Numbered from the stretch's first letter, positions 26,200 through 34,660 are shown. The stretch is DNA of 64,000 nt from Moraxellaceae bacterium AER2_44_116 (GCA_006546595.1 VIAD01000017.1:1-64000), one strand, 5' to 3'. Translations and numbers: made by a program. Notes: generated by a model not told the origin, from the sequence alone.

Positions 26200-28239
26200 T
26201 TAGAAGCGCGTATTGACATCAAGTTGCAACACATCAACGGCGAATGGCTCGCCTTCCACTTCGGTAGCACTCAACCAACGCGCACTGAGCCATGAGTTTT
26301 TACTAAACCCGACACTGCCACCGAGGTAATAACCTTTGGTATTTGTGCCACCTAAATGAAAGTCTGAATCGGTAAAGGCATCCATCACTGCGTCAGATTC
26401 GACATAACGATAGCCAAACAACGTATTCCATTGGCCATATTCGCGGATTTGTGGATAGCCAACACGGAGCTGTAATTGATAGCCCATATCGCCACCATTA
26501 AACTTCTGGTCACAAGCTTGATTATTAACAGGACAGGGCGATAAATTATTGACAGGATCGCGACTAGAAATACCCGTTTCACTAAAAGCTAAGTTCTTGA
26601 CCACGCTGACATCAAACTGTGAATGTAATTTGCCTGATAAAGCCTGATCAATGGTCGTGCTCAGCTCTACGACACGATACGGTGATACCAAACCATAATA
26701 TTCAAAGGTTGGACTTGGCTTGGTGGGGTCTGCGCCGAGTTGTGTGGTGACATTACGCAGCAATCTCATGGTATTGCCTTTTTGCACAAAAGTAGGACGT
26801 GTATGGTCGGTGTCACAAGCAATACTGTCCGTCCATGCATCACAAGGGGATGACAGTTCACCTTGAACATTAGCAAAATCGTAATAAGCTAAACTGCCGC
26901 GCAGACTGAGGCCGTCTTTACCGCGCCAATCGCCACCCAATTGAATACCGTATAACCATTTATCGTGACTGCCGACTTTAAATTGGCTTTTTAAAGGAAA
27001 GTTTCCTTCTGTACTTTCCACCGAAAACATACCCATCGTCGCGAAGGTATGAATTTGCTCACCAAAAGCGCGCTTATATTGGGCTGCCCAACCATCAAAC
27101 GATAAGTCTTTATCCCAAACTAAATCCGTGGCCGCCAACCAAGGATTGGCCATCCGCCCCCCTAGCATCGTTAAATTGCTGGTTGGCCGATAACGTAATG
27201 ACGCTCTATCTAACAAAAAGTTTACTTTGGCAAAATCCGAACCTAATGTTTGATTAGAAGAAACAGGCGTGACCGTATTACCTGTCGTAAAACGGAAATT
27301 GGCATCAAGGTCATCGGCAATCTGCGCTTGCATCCCTAAACGCACACGTAAGCGCGTGGCTTGACGATTTTTAGTGGTATTGAGAATGGGTGGCGTTAAC
27401 GGGTTAGCAAAAATATTTAACGGTTTATCGCTATTAATAGCTTGAAAATTTAAGGCTTGATCGTAGTTTCTATCGTCATATAATTCGCCTTGTTGACGAA
27501 GCATCATATCGCCCGAAAAACTGATACGCCGTGTCCATTCAGGTGCAGCATCTACTTGAATCCAGCCTTCTTTTTTAGCAGCGGCTAACACTTCAGTTTT
27601 TAATTCGTCACGAATTTTTTGCCGCTCACTGTCAGGCAAATAAACGGCACGGACTCGCCCTGCGGGTTCTACAGGTGTCGCCTCTGCTTTTTTCTCAGGT
27701 GTTGTTGCAACCGCAGGTGTCGTTGCCGCCACAGGTGTTACAGGTGTTGGCGGATTAGTAACAGCTTCTGGTTTTTTATCGCCATTAGGCTTGGCAACAG
27801 GAGCACCAGCCGTTGGCGCAACGGTATTTTCTACCTTAGCGACGGCTGATGATGCCACTGCTTCTTTTGCTGAGGTTTGGCCTTGACTGGCGCGTAAATT
27901 TTCAACTAACTTTTGAGCATCCGCGAGCGACAATGCTTTGCTGTTAATCAGTGAACGTAATAAATCTTCTGATGTTTTTTTTGATTGTTCGGTGCGTAAT
28001 TGTTGCAATAAATTTTGTGCATCGTTTAACGATAACGATTTACTATTAATCAGATAGCGTAAGACATCTTTAGAGCTTTCCGCACTAATAGGCGCAGCAG
28101 TCGCCACTGGCAGTTTGGCCGCATCGGTCTCTGCCGCGATCGACCACGAATTAGCCCCTGTCATCAACGCAACGGCTAACCATAGCCGTGATTGAGCCAA
28201 TTGAGGTAGTAACACAGAAGAATGCCGAATAATTATCAT
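26200..28239 (-). CDS. Putative porin with duplicated N-terminal periplasmic repeat
   Basis: A 679-residue outer-membrane protein of the putative-porin (Porin_5-like) type. After a signal peptide (cleavage near WSIAA) it has two tandem 34-residue repeats (about 57-90 and 91-124) sharing DVLRYLINSKSLSLNDAQ / DLLRSLINSKALSLADAQ. An Ala/Pro/Val/Thr-rich linker runs to about 200, then ERQKIRDELKTEVLAAAKKE and a beta-barrel from about 235 to a C-terminal Phe (VNTRF). Two Cys pairs lie in presumed loops. No TonB plug is seen although tonB is adjacent. It lies mid-operon between tonB and the coiled-coil gene. The start has GGAG 10 bases ahead. Substrate unknown. Confidence 0.8.
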   Translation of the reverse strand: MIIIRHSSVLLPQLAQSRLWLAVALMTGANSWSIAAETDAAKLPVATAAPISAESSKDVLRYLINSKSLSLNDAQNLLQQLRTEQSKKTSEDLLRSLINSKALSLADAQKLVENLRASQGQTSAKEAVASSAVAKVENTVAPTAGAPVAKPNGDKKPEAVTNPPTPVTPVAATTPAVATTPEKKAEATPVEPAGRVRAVYLPDSERQKIRDELKTEVLAAAKKEGWIQVDAAPEWTRRISFSGDMMLRQQGELYDDRNYDQALNFQAINSDKPLNIFANPLTPPILNTTKNRQATRLRVRLGMQAQIADDLDANFRFTTGNTVTPVSSNQTLGSDFAKVNFLLDRASLRYRPTSNLTMLGGRMANPWLAATDLVWDKDLSFDGWAAQYKRAFGEQIHTFATMGMFSVESTEGNFPLKSQFKVGSHDKWLYGIQLGGDWRGKDGLSLRGSLAYYDFANVQGELSSPCDAWTDSIACDTDHTRPTFVQKGNTMRLLRNVTTQLGADPTKPSPTFEYYGLVSPYRVVELSTTIDQALSGKLHSQFDVSVVKNLAFSETGISSRDPVNNLSPCPVNNQACDQKFNGGDMGYQLQLRVGYPQIREYGQWNTLFGYRYVESDAVMDAFTDSDFHLGGTNTKGYYLGGSVGFSKNSWLSARWLSATEVEGEPFAVDVLQLDVNTRF

Positions 28240-28291
28240 TTAACCGTTACTCCATCGACAGGGATATGCTGACACCCTGCTCTACTTAAAT

Positions 28292-28990
28292 TTAAACTTC
28301 TGGTGAAACTAACCAGCTATAGGTTTTGGCTTGGCCATCGGGTGGTGGGTTTGACACCCTGCCTACCGACTGCAATAAATTCACTAACAAACGATCAACT
28401 TCGGGCTTGCCTGTACTTTCGACAATGTCCACTTTTTCAATTTGCCCCGTCGCCGATACCGTCACTCGTACAGGCACACGCTTAAAACGCATCGCTCTCA
28501 GTCGTTCGCTGGCTAACAAGGCGCGTCTAAACTCACTGACGACAAAAGCACGGTATGTCCCGCCACCGCCGCCTGTTCCCCCACCACTGGTACTGGCAAC
28601 AATGCCATCACCTTTATAATCTTCGCCGCCTGCTTTACCGCCTAAATCACCCGGCCCATCACTGTCAGCGGCTAACTGTGGTGACGGCGCTTCTTTGGGA
28701 GGTGCAGCTTGTTGTGGCTCTGGTACAGGCTGCGGGTCTTCCTTGACCTTCACTGGCTCATCTTTCGGCGGCGGTGGAGGTGGTGGCGGAGGCGGTGGAG
28801 GTTTGAGAATGGTGATTTGTTGCACCACTTCAGGGGGTACGGTTTTTTTCATACCACCACCCTTAAAGAGGCTAATCATCATCCATAACAATGCCAACAC
28901 CACCAACGTACCAATCGTTATCAGTACATACTTGCGCTTGGCTTTTGCGCGCTCGCGGCGTGAGCTACCGCCGATGACTGCCGTAGTCAT
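28292..28990 (-). CDS. TonB-family energy transducer
   Basis: A 232-residue TonB-like protein: a cytoplasmic N-terminus rich in Arg/Lys, one membrane segment (21-42), twelve consecutive prolines (64-75), a Pro/Glu/Lys linker, a Gly-rich hinge (STSGGGTGGGGGTYRAFVV) and a C-terminal TonB domain (about 150-232) with RVPVRVTVSATGQIEKVDIV. It would carry proton-motive energy from ExbB/ExbD to an outer-membrane partner. The usual TM His of TonB is not evident. Its start overlaps the exbD stop (ATGA), so the two are translationally coupled. The likely outer-membrane partner in this operon is the TpsB or the porin, neither of which has an obvious TonB box. Confidence 0.88.
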   Translation of the reverse strand: MTTAVIGGSSRRERAKAKRKYVLITIGTLVVLALLWMMISLFKGGGMKKTVPPEVVQQITILKPPPPPPPPPPPPKDEPVKVKEDPQPVPEPQQAAPPKEAPSPQLAADSDGPGDLGGKAGGEDYKGDGIVASTSGGGTGGGGGTYRAFVVSEFRRALLASERLRAMRFKRVPVRVTVSATGQIEKVDIVESTGKPEVDRLLVNLLQSVGRVSNPPPDGQAKTYSWLVSPEV

Positions 28991-29388
28991 TGCACCAATC
29001 GCTGAGTAACTAGCCCTAGTTGAGTAATGTCTAAACGCCCTAAAAGTGCCAACACATCAATGACATTTTTATACTGCGTTTCACCATCACCACGCACCAC
29101 CACAGGCAAATCGGGATTTTCTGCTTTTTTCTGCCGTAAACGGTCTTCTAGCTCCGCCATAGATACAGGCACAGCATCCATAAAAATCTTGCCATCGTTG
29201 GCAATCGTCACCGACACCGTTTTTGGTTTCGACAAACTCGGTTGCGAACTAGTTTTGGGTAAATTAACTTTGATACCCTGCACTGCCGCTGTCGTCATAA
29301 TGATAAAAATAACCAGCAACACATAAGACAAATCGAGCATCGGTGTGATGTTGATATCGTCATAGGGTTTATCGTCTTGAATTTGCAT
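28987..29388 (-). CDS. exbD: ExbD-like biopolymer transport protein
   Basis: A 133-residue ExbD/TolR protein: a short cytoplasmic N-terminus, one membrane segment (about 15-36) with the essential proton-path Asp19 in ITPMLDLSYVLLVIF, and a periplasmic domain with TVSVTIANDGKIFMDAVPVS and VVVRGDGETQYKNVIDVL. It works with the ExbB-type protein encoded 12 bases upstream to power the TonB encoded right after it. The start ATG has AGGAAG ahead. Confidence 0.93.
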   Translation of the reverse strand: MQIQDDKPYDDINITPMLDLSYVLLVIFIIMTTAAVQGIKVNLPKTSSQPSLSKPKTVSVTIANDGKIFMDAVPVSMAELEDRLRQKKAENPDLPVVVRGDGETQYKNVIDVLALLGRLDITQLGLVTQRLVQ

Positions 29389-29399
29389 GGCTAACTTCC

Positions 29400-31241
29400 T
29401 TACTCATCAGCAATGGCATGAAGCGCGGCTGGGTTGTTATAGTTTTCGGCCATACGCGTGATAAACGACTCAATAAACATGTGCATTTCAGTCGAACATT
29501 CTTTGACGCGAGTGAGCAAATAGTTGTAGCCAAACAACGCAGGAATCGCGACAAACAAACCTGCTACCGTGGCCGCCAATGCCGCTGAAATACCCGGTGC
29601 AATGGCGTTAACATTCACTTCACCCGCCGCCGCAACCGCTGCGAAGGTAATCATTACCCCTACAACTGTTCCGAGCAGACCGATAAAAGGACCACCTGAA
29701 ATCGCAATCGTTAACAGCACCATTTGTTTGTTGAGAGATTGAGTTTCACGGACTAATGAGGAGTTGAGCGTGGCACGAATCGCTTCGATGGATTGCGCCG
29801 ATAATGACCGAAGTTGTTTGCCTGTACGTGGGTCGGTTTGCAGACGGTCGTGTAACTCATCAATGCCTGTATGAAAAATATGCATCAACGGCGCATCTTG
29901 CATTAAATCCAGCGTATCTTCGTCAAGCTTTAAGGTACTTTGACCATTAGGAATCGTCGCTTGATGTAACTGAGCAAAGTCACCTTTCACTTGTTGAAAC
30001 GCATCTAAAAAGGCGTTATTGGCTTTGGAAGCACGGCCAATTTGCAACCCTTTAATCGTCATCACTGCCCAACTAATCAACATCATGACAAGCAAGAAAC
30101 CAATCACAATCCAGCCATCTAGTGTCACTGAGGCCATAATCACGCCAAAATAGCCCGTATGACTCGAAGAGGCGGCTTCATCAACACCAAACTGCACTAA
30201 TTTATCGCTCGTTCCCTGATTACCTGATTCTAATTGCACGGCACCTGCATCACGTGCCACTTTGGCAATTTTTAATTCATCGACAACACCATGAAATGGT
30301 TGTTTTGTGCCATCGCCACCTACGGTTGCCACGCCTTGTAAACCAGACGCTAAGCCATGTGCTAAGGTTGAACGTACTTGTCCATCGACATATAACGTCG
30401 TTTGTGTGGCATTCGCGACCACTGCCAAATGATGCCAACTGTTATCGGCAATTTGTGCTGATAATGGGCTAGACGCATTATCTATAGACACATAAGGTGC
30501 ACCGTTATTCAAACCGACAACAAAACTGTTAGCACCCCGTTGGGCATAAATCACCGAAGTTTCCGCCGCCGCTGGTTTTACCCATGCTGACCAAGTAACA
30601 CCACTCCCCGCAGGCGTAGCAACAGTTGCTGGCAAACTCACGCTCGCCGTACCATCAAAACGGGCGGCATTACCAATCAAACCACTTTCATCTGTAGCAA
30701 CCATAGTCGTGGCATTGTTACGGTATGATGTTGAATCAGTGGCAGGACTGGCTTTTTCGCCAAAGTGGTAAACGGCTATTTGGTTTGTGTCGTAACTATC
30801 TTTACTGTTACTTTCAGCCGTTGCTTTAGCATTGCCGTAATACATCCAAATTTTTACAGGGGTATTCGCGGCAACTTTGGGTACTTGCACCCAAACAAAG
30901 GCTAAATTAAAGATCAGGTCAAACTTTTCGATGTGATATTTCAGCGGGGTTTTGTCATCTTCGGCGACAAAACGTAAGTCAGCCCCATCGGCAGCGACAT
31001 CAGTGAATTTCAATACGCCTTCATGTAAGCGAATTAAGACAGGCATATTGGCCTGTTCGCCTTGAACACCTGCGGCTTTAGCATCTAATGTAATGGGCTT
31101 ACGGAACGCCCAATCATCACTCCACCAAGCTTGTGCTTGCGCTGAAAAACCGAGTAACCCCGTCAGCAACAATGCCCCCAAACGCCTATTTGTCTTAGTC
31201 GTAGCCGTAGAATTATCAGAAAGTTGAAGCTGGCTAAACAT
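29400..31241 (-). CDS. ExbB/TolQ-type motor protein fused to DUF2341 and LamG-like periplasmic domains
   Basis: 613 residues. A signal sequence (to about 38, AQA before WWSDDW) is followed by a DUF2341 domain (about 40-150, with IWMYYGNAKA), a LamG/concanavalin-like domain (about 155-345, with VYHFGE, WSAWVK, SWHHLAVV, TLYVDGQV and GVVDELKI), a membrane segment (about 376-398), a cytoplasmic stretch and the MotA/TolQ/ExbB core (about 500-600) with GPFIGLLGTVVGVMITF and ISAALAATVAGLFVAIPA. Ordinary ExbB is about 240 residues. The extra part should face the periplasm and may bind glycan or cell-wall material; this is inferred from the fold. It lies 12 bases after tpsB and 12 before exbD. Confidence 0.9.
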   Translation of the reverse strand: MFSQLQLSDNSTATTKTNRRLGALLLTGLLGFSAQAQAWWSDDWAFRKPITLDAKAAGVQGEQANMPVLIRLHEGVLKFTDVAADGADLRFVAEDDKTPLKYHIEKFDLIFNLAFVWVQVPKVAANTPVKIWMYYGNAKATAESNSKDSYDTNQIAVYHFGEKASPATDSTSYRNNATTMVATDESGLIGNAARFDGTASVSLPATVATPAGSGVTWSAWVKPAAAETSVIYAQRGANSFVVGLNNGAPYVSIDNASSPLSAQIADNSWHHLAVVANATQTTLYVDGQVRSTLAHGLASGLQGVATVGGDGTKQPFHGVVDELKIAKVARDAGAVQLESGNQGTSDKLVQFGVDEAASSSHTGYFGVIMASVTLDGWIVIGFLLVMMLISWAVMTIKGLQIGRASKANNAFLDAFQQVKGDFAQLHQATIPNGQSTLKLDEDTLDLMQDAPLMHIFHTGIDELHDRLQTDPRTGKQLRSLSAQSIEAIRATLNSSLVRETQSLNKQMVLLTIAISGGPFIGLLGTVVGVMITFAAVAAAGEVNVNAIAPGISAALAATVAGLFVAIPALFGYNYLLTRVKECSTEMHMFIESFITRMAENYNNPAALHAIADE

Positions 31242-31253
31242 GAAAATTACTCG

Positions 31254-32873
31254 CTAAAAAGAAGTCCAAAGACGGAAAAGAAGACGATTATCGCCACGGT
31301 CTGTGCTTGGCCCTTTCACTAAAGGCACACTCCAATCAAACACAGCATTGACGCGGCTCAACATATTGAGGTTAAAACCAATACCCACACTGAGCATTTC
31401 TACTTGTCGTGAGCTGTTAGGTAGTGGTTGATGCTGATGTAAACTCGCGCCATCAATAAAAATAAAGGGACGAAGCTCTTGCACATGGTCAACAAATAGG
31501 GACTTTTCAAATAAATCAGGTAACGAGGGTGCGCGCAGCTCTAAAGTCCCGTTAGCACCATAATCCCCTACCGCTTCTGACTCTAAATAACCACGGACGC
31601 TATCCATACCGCCCGCACTTAATTGCTCGTTAGAAATTAACGGTCGGTCGCTGAGTTGCGCGGTCGTTTTCGCGTAGAACTGAAAGGCTTTAGGTAGGTC
31701 GTAGCTATAGGCGAGAGTGCTACGGCCATAAATCATCTGGCCACGCGCTCCATAGCGGTTGGTATCAATGGTTTCTGAGTCGCTGCCTAAATGTGGCAAA
31801 GCAACGGTTAAGTTGGTATCAAACTGCAAAGAGCTATTATCATCACGTGTAAATGAGTTATAGCCCAATGAGACAGGATAATAACGAATCGGTGTCAGGA
31901 TGCTGCTGCTACCTAAATTGACTTTCGAGGCAAAGTTTTTATAGTCCAGCCCTAAAGACAATGAACGTGAAGTCTCTCCACTGTCTGCTAACGGCCAGTT
32001 AGCACGTACGCTATAACTATGTCCGCCACCAATGACTTCAACCCCCCCCAAAGTAGAGACGTTACTGTTTGAACGCATTCCCGATAGGGCAACAGTTAAT
32101 GGACTTTCTGCAAAACGCAGTGTGTACGACCCCACTATCACTTCTGCTTCGGAGGTGTTTTCGGGTGCTGTTTGATAAAACAGTGAGACACTATGGCCGC
32201 GCTGCCACAAATTATCGTAAGAAATACTGGCAGAACTGCGTAACTCACTCGTGCCTTGGCTATAGCGATTATTTAACTCAAACGAACCATGAAGCGGTAG
32301 TTTATCTAGCACCACTAAATCAACATCAATCGTACCAACCATTGAACCTGCTTTTAAGGCAGGGGTAACAATTTGGTCTGCTTGTTGATTGAGTGTCGCT
32401 AGATTTTTCTGCACCACGGTAAAATCGGGTACAGAACCTTCGGCAAAAGCGGTAGCTTGTTGTTTAATACGAGTCAACGAGTGATATTTACTGCCTAAGA
32501 CAGATAACTTACGCACACGGCCTTCCAAGACTTGCAACAACACCGTCCCTTCTTTCACCGCTTGACGAGGAATTGTTACTGATACCGTCTTAAAGCCTTG
32601 TTCGTGATAGAAGGTTTCTAATGCTTCTCGTGCTTTATCCACATCATCAGGCGACTTATTCAGCCCCAAAAATGGCAACAATACTTCTTGAATATCCGAA
32701 TCATCAAGCACGGTATTACCATCAACCGCAATTTCCCATAAATCGAGTTGTTTTATTGGACGCTGTTGCTTAACAACAGGCGCAGCCACAGTCTCCGCAG
32801 CCATCAGCAGCGTACATGGGCAAACTAAAGTCGTAGCTGTCAGAGCAACAGCCAAACGGCGTAAGTGCGTCAA
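31254..32873 (-). CDS. TpsB, two-partner secretion outer-membrane transporter (FhaC/ShlB family)
   Basis: A 539-residue Omp85-type transporter: signal peptide (about 1-25), POTRA domains (about 45-200) with IAVDGNTVLDDSDI and GTVLLQVLEGRVRKLSVLGS, then a 16-strand barrel containing FELNNRYSQGTSELR and LSAGGMDSVRGYLESEAVGD, the conserved loop 6 region, and a C-terminal Phe (LFRLWTSF). It should export the giant TpsA at the other end of the operon. The start is TTG at 32873: AGGA lies 8 bases ahead, and an in-frame stop just upstream leaves no ATG choice. It is the first gene of a leftward set that ends about 20 kb later. Confidence 0.93.
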   Translation of the reverse strand: MTHLRRLAVALTATTLVCPCTLLMAAETVAAPVVKQQRPIKQLDLWEIAVDGNTVLDDSDIQEVLLPFLGLNKSPDDVDKAREALETFYHEQGFKTVSVTIPRQAVKEGTVLLQVLEGRVRKLSVLGSKYHSLTRIKQQATAFAEGSVPDFTVVQKNLATLNQQADQIVTPALKAGSMVGTIDVDLVVLDKLPLHGSFELNNRYSQGTSELRSSASISYDNLWQRGHSVSLFYQTAPENTSEAEVIVGSYTLRFAESPLTVALSGMRSNSNVSTLGGVEVIGGGHSYSVRANWPLADSGETSRSLSLGLDYKNFASKVNLGSSSILTPIRYYPVSLGYNSFTRDDNSSLQFDTNLTVALPHLGSDSETIDTNRYGARGQMIYGRSTLAYSYDLPKAFQFYAKTTAQLSDRPLISNEQLSAGGMDSVRGYLESEAVGDYGANGTLELRAPSLPDLFEKSLFVDHVQELRPFIFIDGASLHQHQPLPNSSRQVEMLSVGIGFNLNMLSRVNAVFDWSVPLVKGPSTDRGDNRLLFRLWTSF

Positions 32874-33099
32874 TATGAAAGTCCTGCAACGATACTAAAT
32901 GAGGTGTTAATACATGGGTAAAACGTGTTTTGTCACAATGCCTAAACATTTCAGGGCTATCGTTCAGCGCGTTGGCAAACGGCATGTTAAGGAATCAATA
33001 GCCCGCCTAATCTCTGACGCGAACTATCGTTGATCTGTGTTACAGAAAAATGTCGGCTTAGTGACAAAGCGAAGACGGCAGTTAGCAGTTAAGTTACGA
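32874..33099. other. Upstream region of the TPS operon
   Basis: No gene is seen. This stretch should contain the promoter of the large leftward operon. I find no convincing -35/-10 pair by eye, and no known operator. Confidence 0.3.
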
Positions 33100-33198
33100 A
33101 GCAAAAGTTTCTTTATATTTTCCGTTCGCACTGAGCTTGTCGATATGTTTGCTGCTAATGGTTCGACAGGCTCACCATGAACGGTGAAACTTTTGTTT
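33100..33198. repeat. REP/MITE-like palindrome, family B copy 1
   Basis: An imperfect inverted repeat whose ends are GCAAAAGTTTC and GAAACTTTTGT and whose inner arms are GTTCGCACTGAGCTTGTCGA and GGTTCGACAGGCTCACCATG. It sits just before the small membrane-protein gene. Confidence 0.8.
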
Positions 33199-33231
33199 GG
33201 GTACTTAGCAGCATTAAATTTTGAGAATCTT

Positions 33232-33633
33232 ATGAATGTAAAAACAAATCCAACCTTTGCCATTGTGAGTATTCTGAAATTTTGGCCTTGGTTAGCCGTA
33301 TTGAGTTTGGTCGTGTTGATGGTATGGATATTACGTCTAGGCAGCGAAACATCTTCTGAAACTGAACCCGTTATAACGACTTCACCTCAACCATCCGCCA
33401 TCACACCTTCTACGCCGCAACAAGCTCCGATTGAAGCTGTCGTGGAAGCACCGATTGCCGATGGTGAAGTAGATCCTGTCCCTGTCGTCGATCATTTACC
33501 TGTGGCGCATGGTGAGGTTAGAAATCAAGATCGGGTTCATGCGGGTGATGATTCGATGTTTTTGAAAGATGAAGATGGCAGTACAGAAACAACAGAGAGC
33601 AACGAGAACGTTGTTACCCCTACAAACAAATAA
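33232..33633 (+). CDS. Small membrane-anchored protein, unknown function
   Basis: A 133-residue protein with one N-terminal membrane segment (about 11-35, FAIVSILKFWPWLAVLSLVV and on) and a Pro/Glu/Val-rich, mostly disordered periplasmic tail with repeated acidic patches (APIADGEVDPVPVVDHLPV). I recognise no family. It faces away from the TPS operon and is bracketed by two nearly identical family B repeats (33100-33198 and about 33645-33742), so it may have been copied or moved together with them. The ATG at 33232 is preferred, with GAGAA ahead; an upstream GTG would place the start inside the repeat. Confidence 0.6.
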   Translation: MNVKTNPTFAIVSILKFWPWLAVLSLVVLMVWILRLGSETSSETEPVITTSPQPSAITPSTPQQAPIEAVVEAPIADGEVDPVPVVDHLPVAHGEVRNQDRVHAGDDSMFLKDEDGSTETTESNENVVTPTNK

Positions 33634-33644
33634 CTAAGTACACA

Positions 33645-33742
33645 CACGTAAGTTTGTCTGTATTTCCGTTCGCACTGAGCTTGTCGAAGTGTTCTGTGCC
33701 AATGGTTCGACAGGCTCACCATAAACGGTGAAACTTTTGTTT
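33645..33742. repeat. REP/MITE-like palindrome, family B copy 2
   Basis: Near-direct copy of the element at 33100: GTTCGCACTGAGCTTGTCGA, then about 15 variable bases, then ATGGTTCGACAGGCTCACCA and AACGGTGAAACTTTTGTTT. The two copies flank the small membrane-protein gene. Confidence 0.85.
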
Positions 33743-33743
33743 T

Positions 33744-33761
33744 GTTACTTATATAAGTAAC
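33744..33761. repeat. Perfect 18-bp palindrome
   Basis: GTTACTTATATAAGTAAC is its own reverse complement. It abuts repeat B copy 2 and may be an operator or an element end. Confidence 0.6.
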
Positions 33762-33780
33762 ATCAACGAAAGTTATGTCT

Positions 33781-33945
33781 CGTTCGCACTGTCAGGCTCA
33801 GCATGGACAGATAAAAACTAACTGTTCGCCCTGACCATTAGCTAGTCGAAGGGTGGTTCGACAGGCTAATGGTGCGCGGTTTATTTTTAGACCATCAACT
33901 CCGCTCAGCTAGTGCAAACAAGCTCCCTGAGCGGAGTCGAAAGGA
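33781..33945. repeat. Degenerate family B copy followed by family A copy 4
   Basis: 33781-33880 holds a decayed version of the family B element (CGTTCGCACTG, GGTTCGACAGGCTAATGG). 33895-33945 holds family A: AACTCCGCTCAGCT and CTCCCTGAGCGGAGTCGAAA. The rest of the gap, up to 34164, shows no gene. Confidence 0.75.
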
Positions 33946-34164
33946 TAGTTTAAGCAAACGTCAACAAGCCCATTAGACAATCATTTTTTAAGATACAAAA
34001 TAACTCAAAAAAATCTCTCTTCTTTAATAAAACCGTCAAGATACACAATCAATACTTTTTACGTTATGATGTAGTCTCATTCTGTCACCGACACTTACTT
34101 TAACCCTTCATTCCACTTAATTATCAGAATAGGAAGACTGATTCGGACTTTAGAGAGCAATATC

Positions 34165-34617
34165 ATGGCTATTCAAGAAATTATTAATACCAAAACGGGC
34201 GAATATGGCTATCAAGTACGCGTCAAAGGCCAAAGCCGTTATTTTTCGATTAAAAAACATGGTGGTAAACGAGCGACATTAAAACTCGCTAAAGCGGCAG
34301 AAAAGGAAATCCTTGACTCATTAGGCATTAAATCCAGTAGCGAACGGACATACAATAAACCCAACATACGCAATACTTCAGGGGTTATCGGCATTCATAT
34401 TCAATGGCGCTGTTACCATGGTGGAGAGAATGTCTATCCCTATATCAGCGGTAGTTGGAAAGATAAAGAAGGCAATCAACGGATGTTTGGTTTTTCTATT
34501 GAGCGACACGGTCTAAAAGGAGCTATAGCCTTGGCCTTTGCTAAACGTAAAATTGGTCGATTACACACGATTGATATTGATGAAGCAGTGGCTATTCTCA
34601 AACCGCAACTCAGTTAA
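34165..34617 (+). CDS. AP2-like DNA-binding protein with two related halves
   Basis: A 150-residue basic protein. The first half (EYGYQVRVKGQSRYFSIKKH, then GGKRATLKLAKAAEKEIL) and the second half (NTSGVIGIHIQWRCYHGG, ISGSWKDKEG, MFGFSIERHGLKGAIALAFA) both follow the AP2/integrase-arm pattern: three strands and then a helix. Bacterial AP2 domains are found mainly in homing endonucleases and phage proteins; here no nuclease domain is attached. It may be a transcription factor or a remnant of a mobile element. GAGAG lies ahead of the ATG. It stands alone beside a repeat cluster, which fits horizontal origin. Confidence 0.65.
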   Translation: MAIQEIINTKTGEYGYQVRVKGQSRYFSIKKHGGKRATLKLAKAAEKEILDSLGIKSSSERTYNKPNIRNTSGVIGIHIQWRCYHGGENVYPYISGSWKDKEGNQRMFGFSIERHGLKGAIALAFAKRKIGRLHTIDIDEAVAILKPQLS

Positions 34618-34624
34618 AATCATG

Positions 34625-34660
34625 ACAGACTGCTTACTTTAATTGGAGTAGGCAGTCTGT
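34625..34660. terminator. Bidirectional hairpin between convergent genes
   Basis: A 14-bp stem with one mismatch (ACAGACTGC... at 34625-34638 with GCAGTCTGT ending at 34660). It lies between the ends of the AP2-like gene and the MBL lipoprotein gene. Confidence 0.7.

Noticed and set aside
28695..29009. Glycine-rich frame opposite tonB
   Set aside because: It is the complement of the TonB proline codons.
33631..34164. CRISPR array in the repeat cluster
   Set aside because: Repeats differ in length and spacing and are palindromic elements of two families; no regular spacers and no cas genes.
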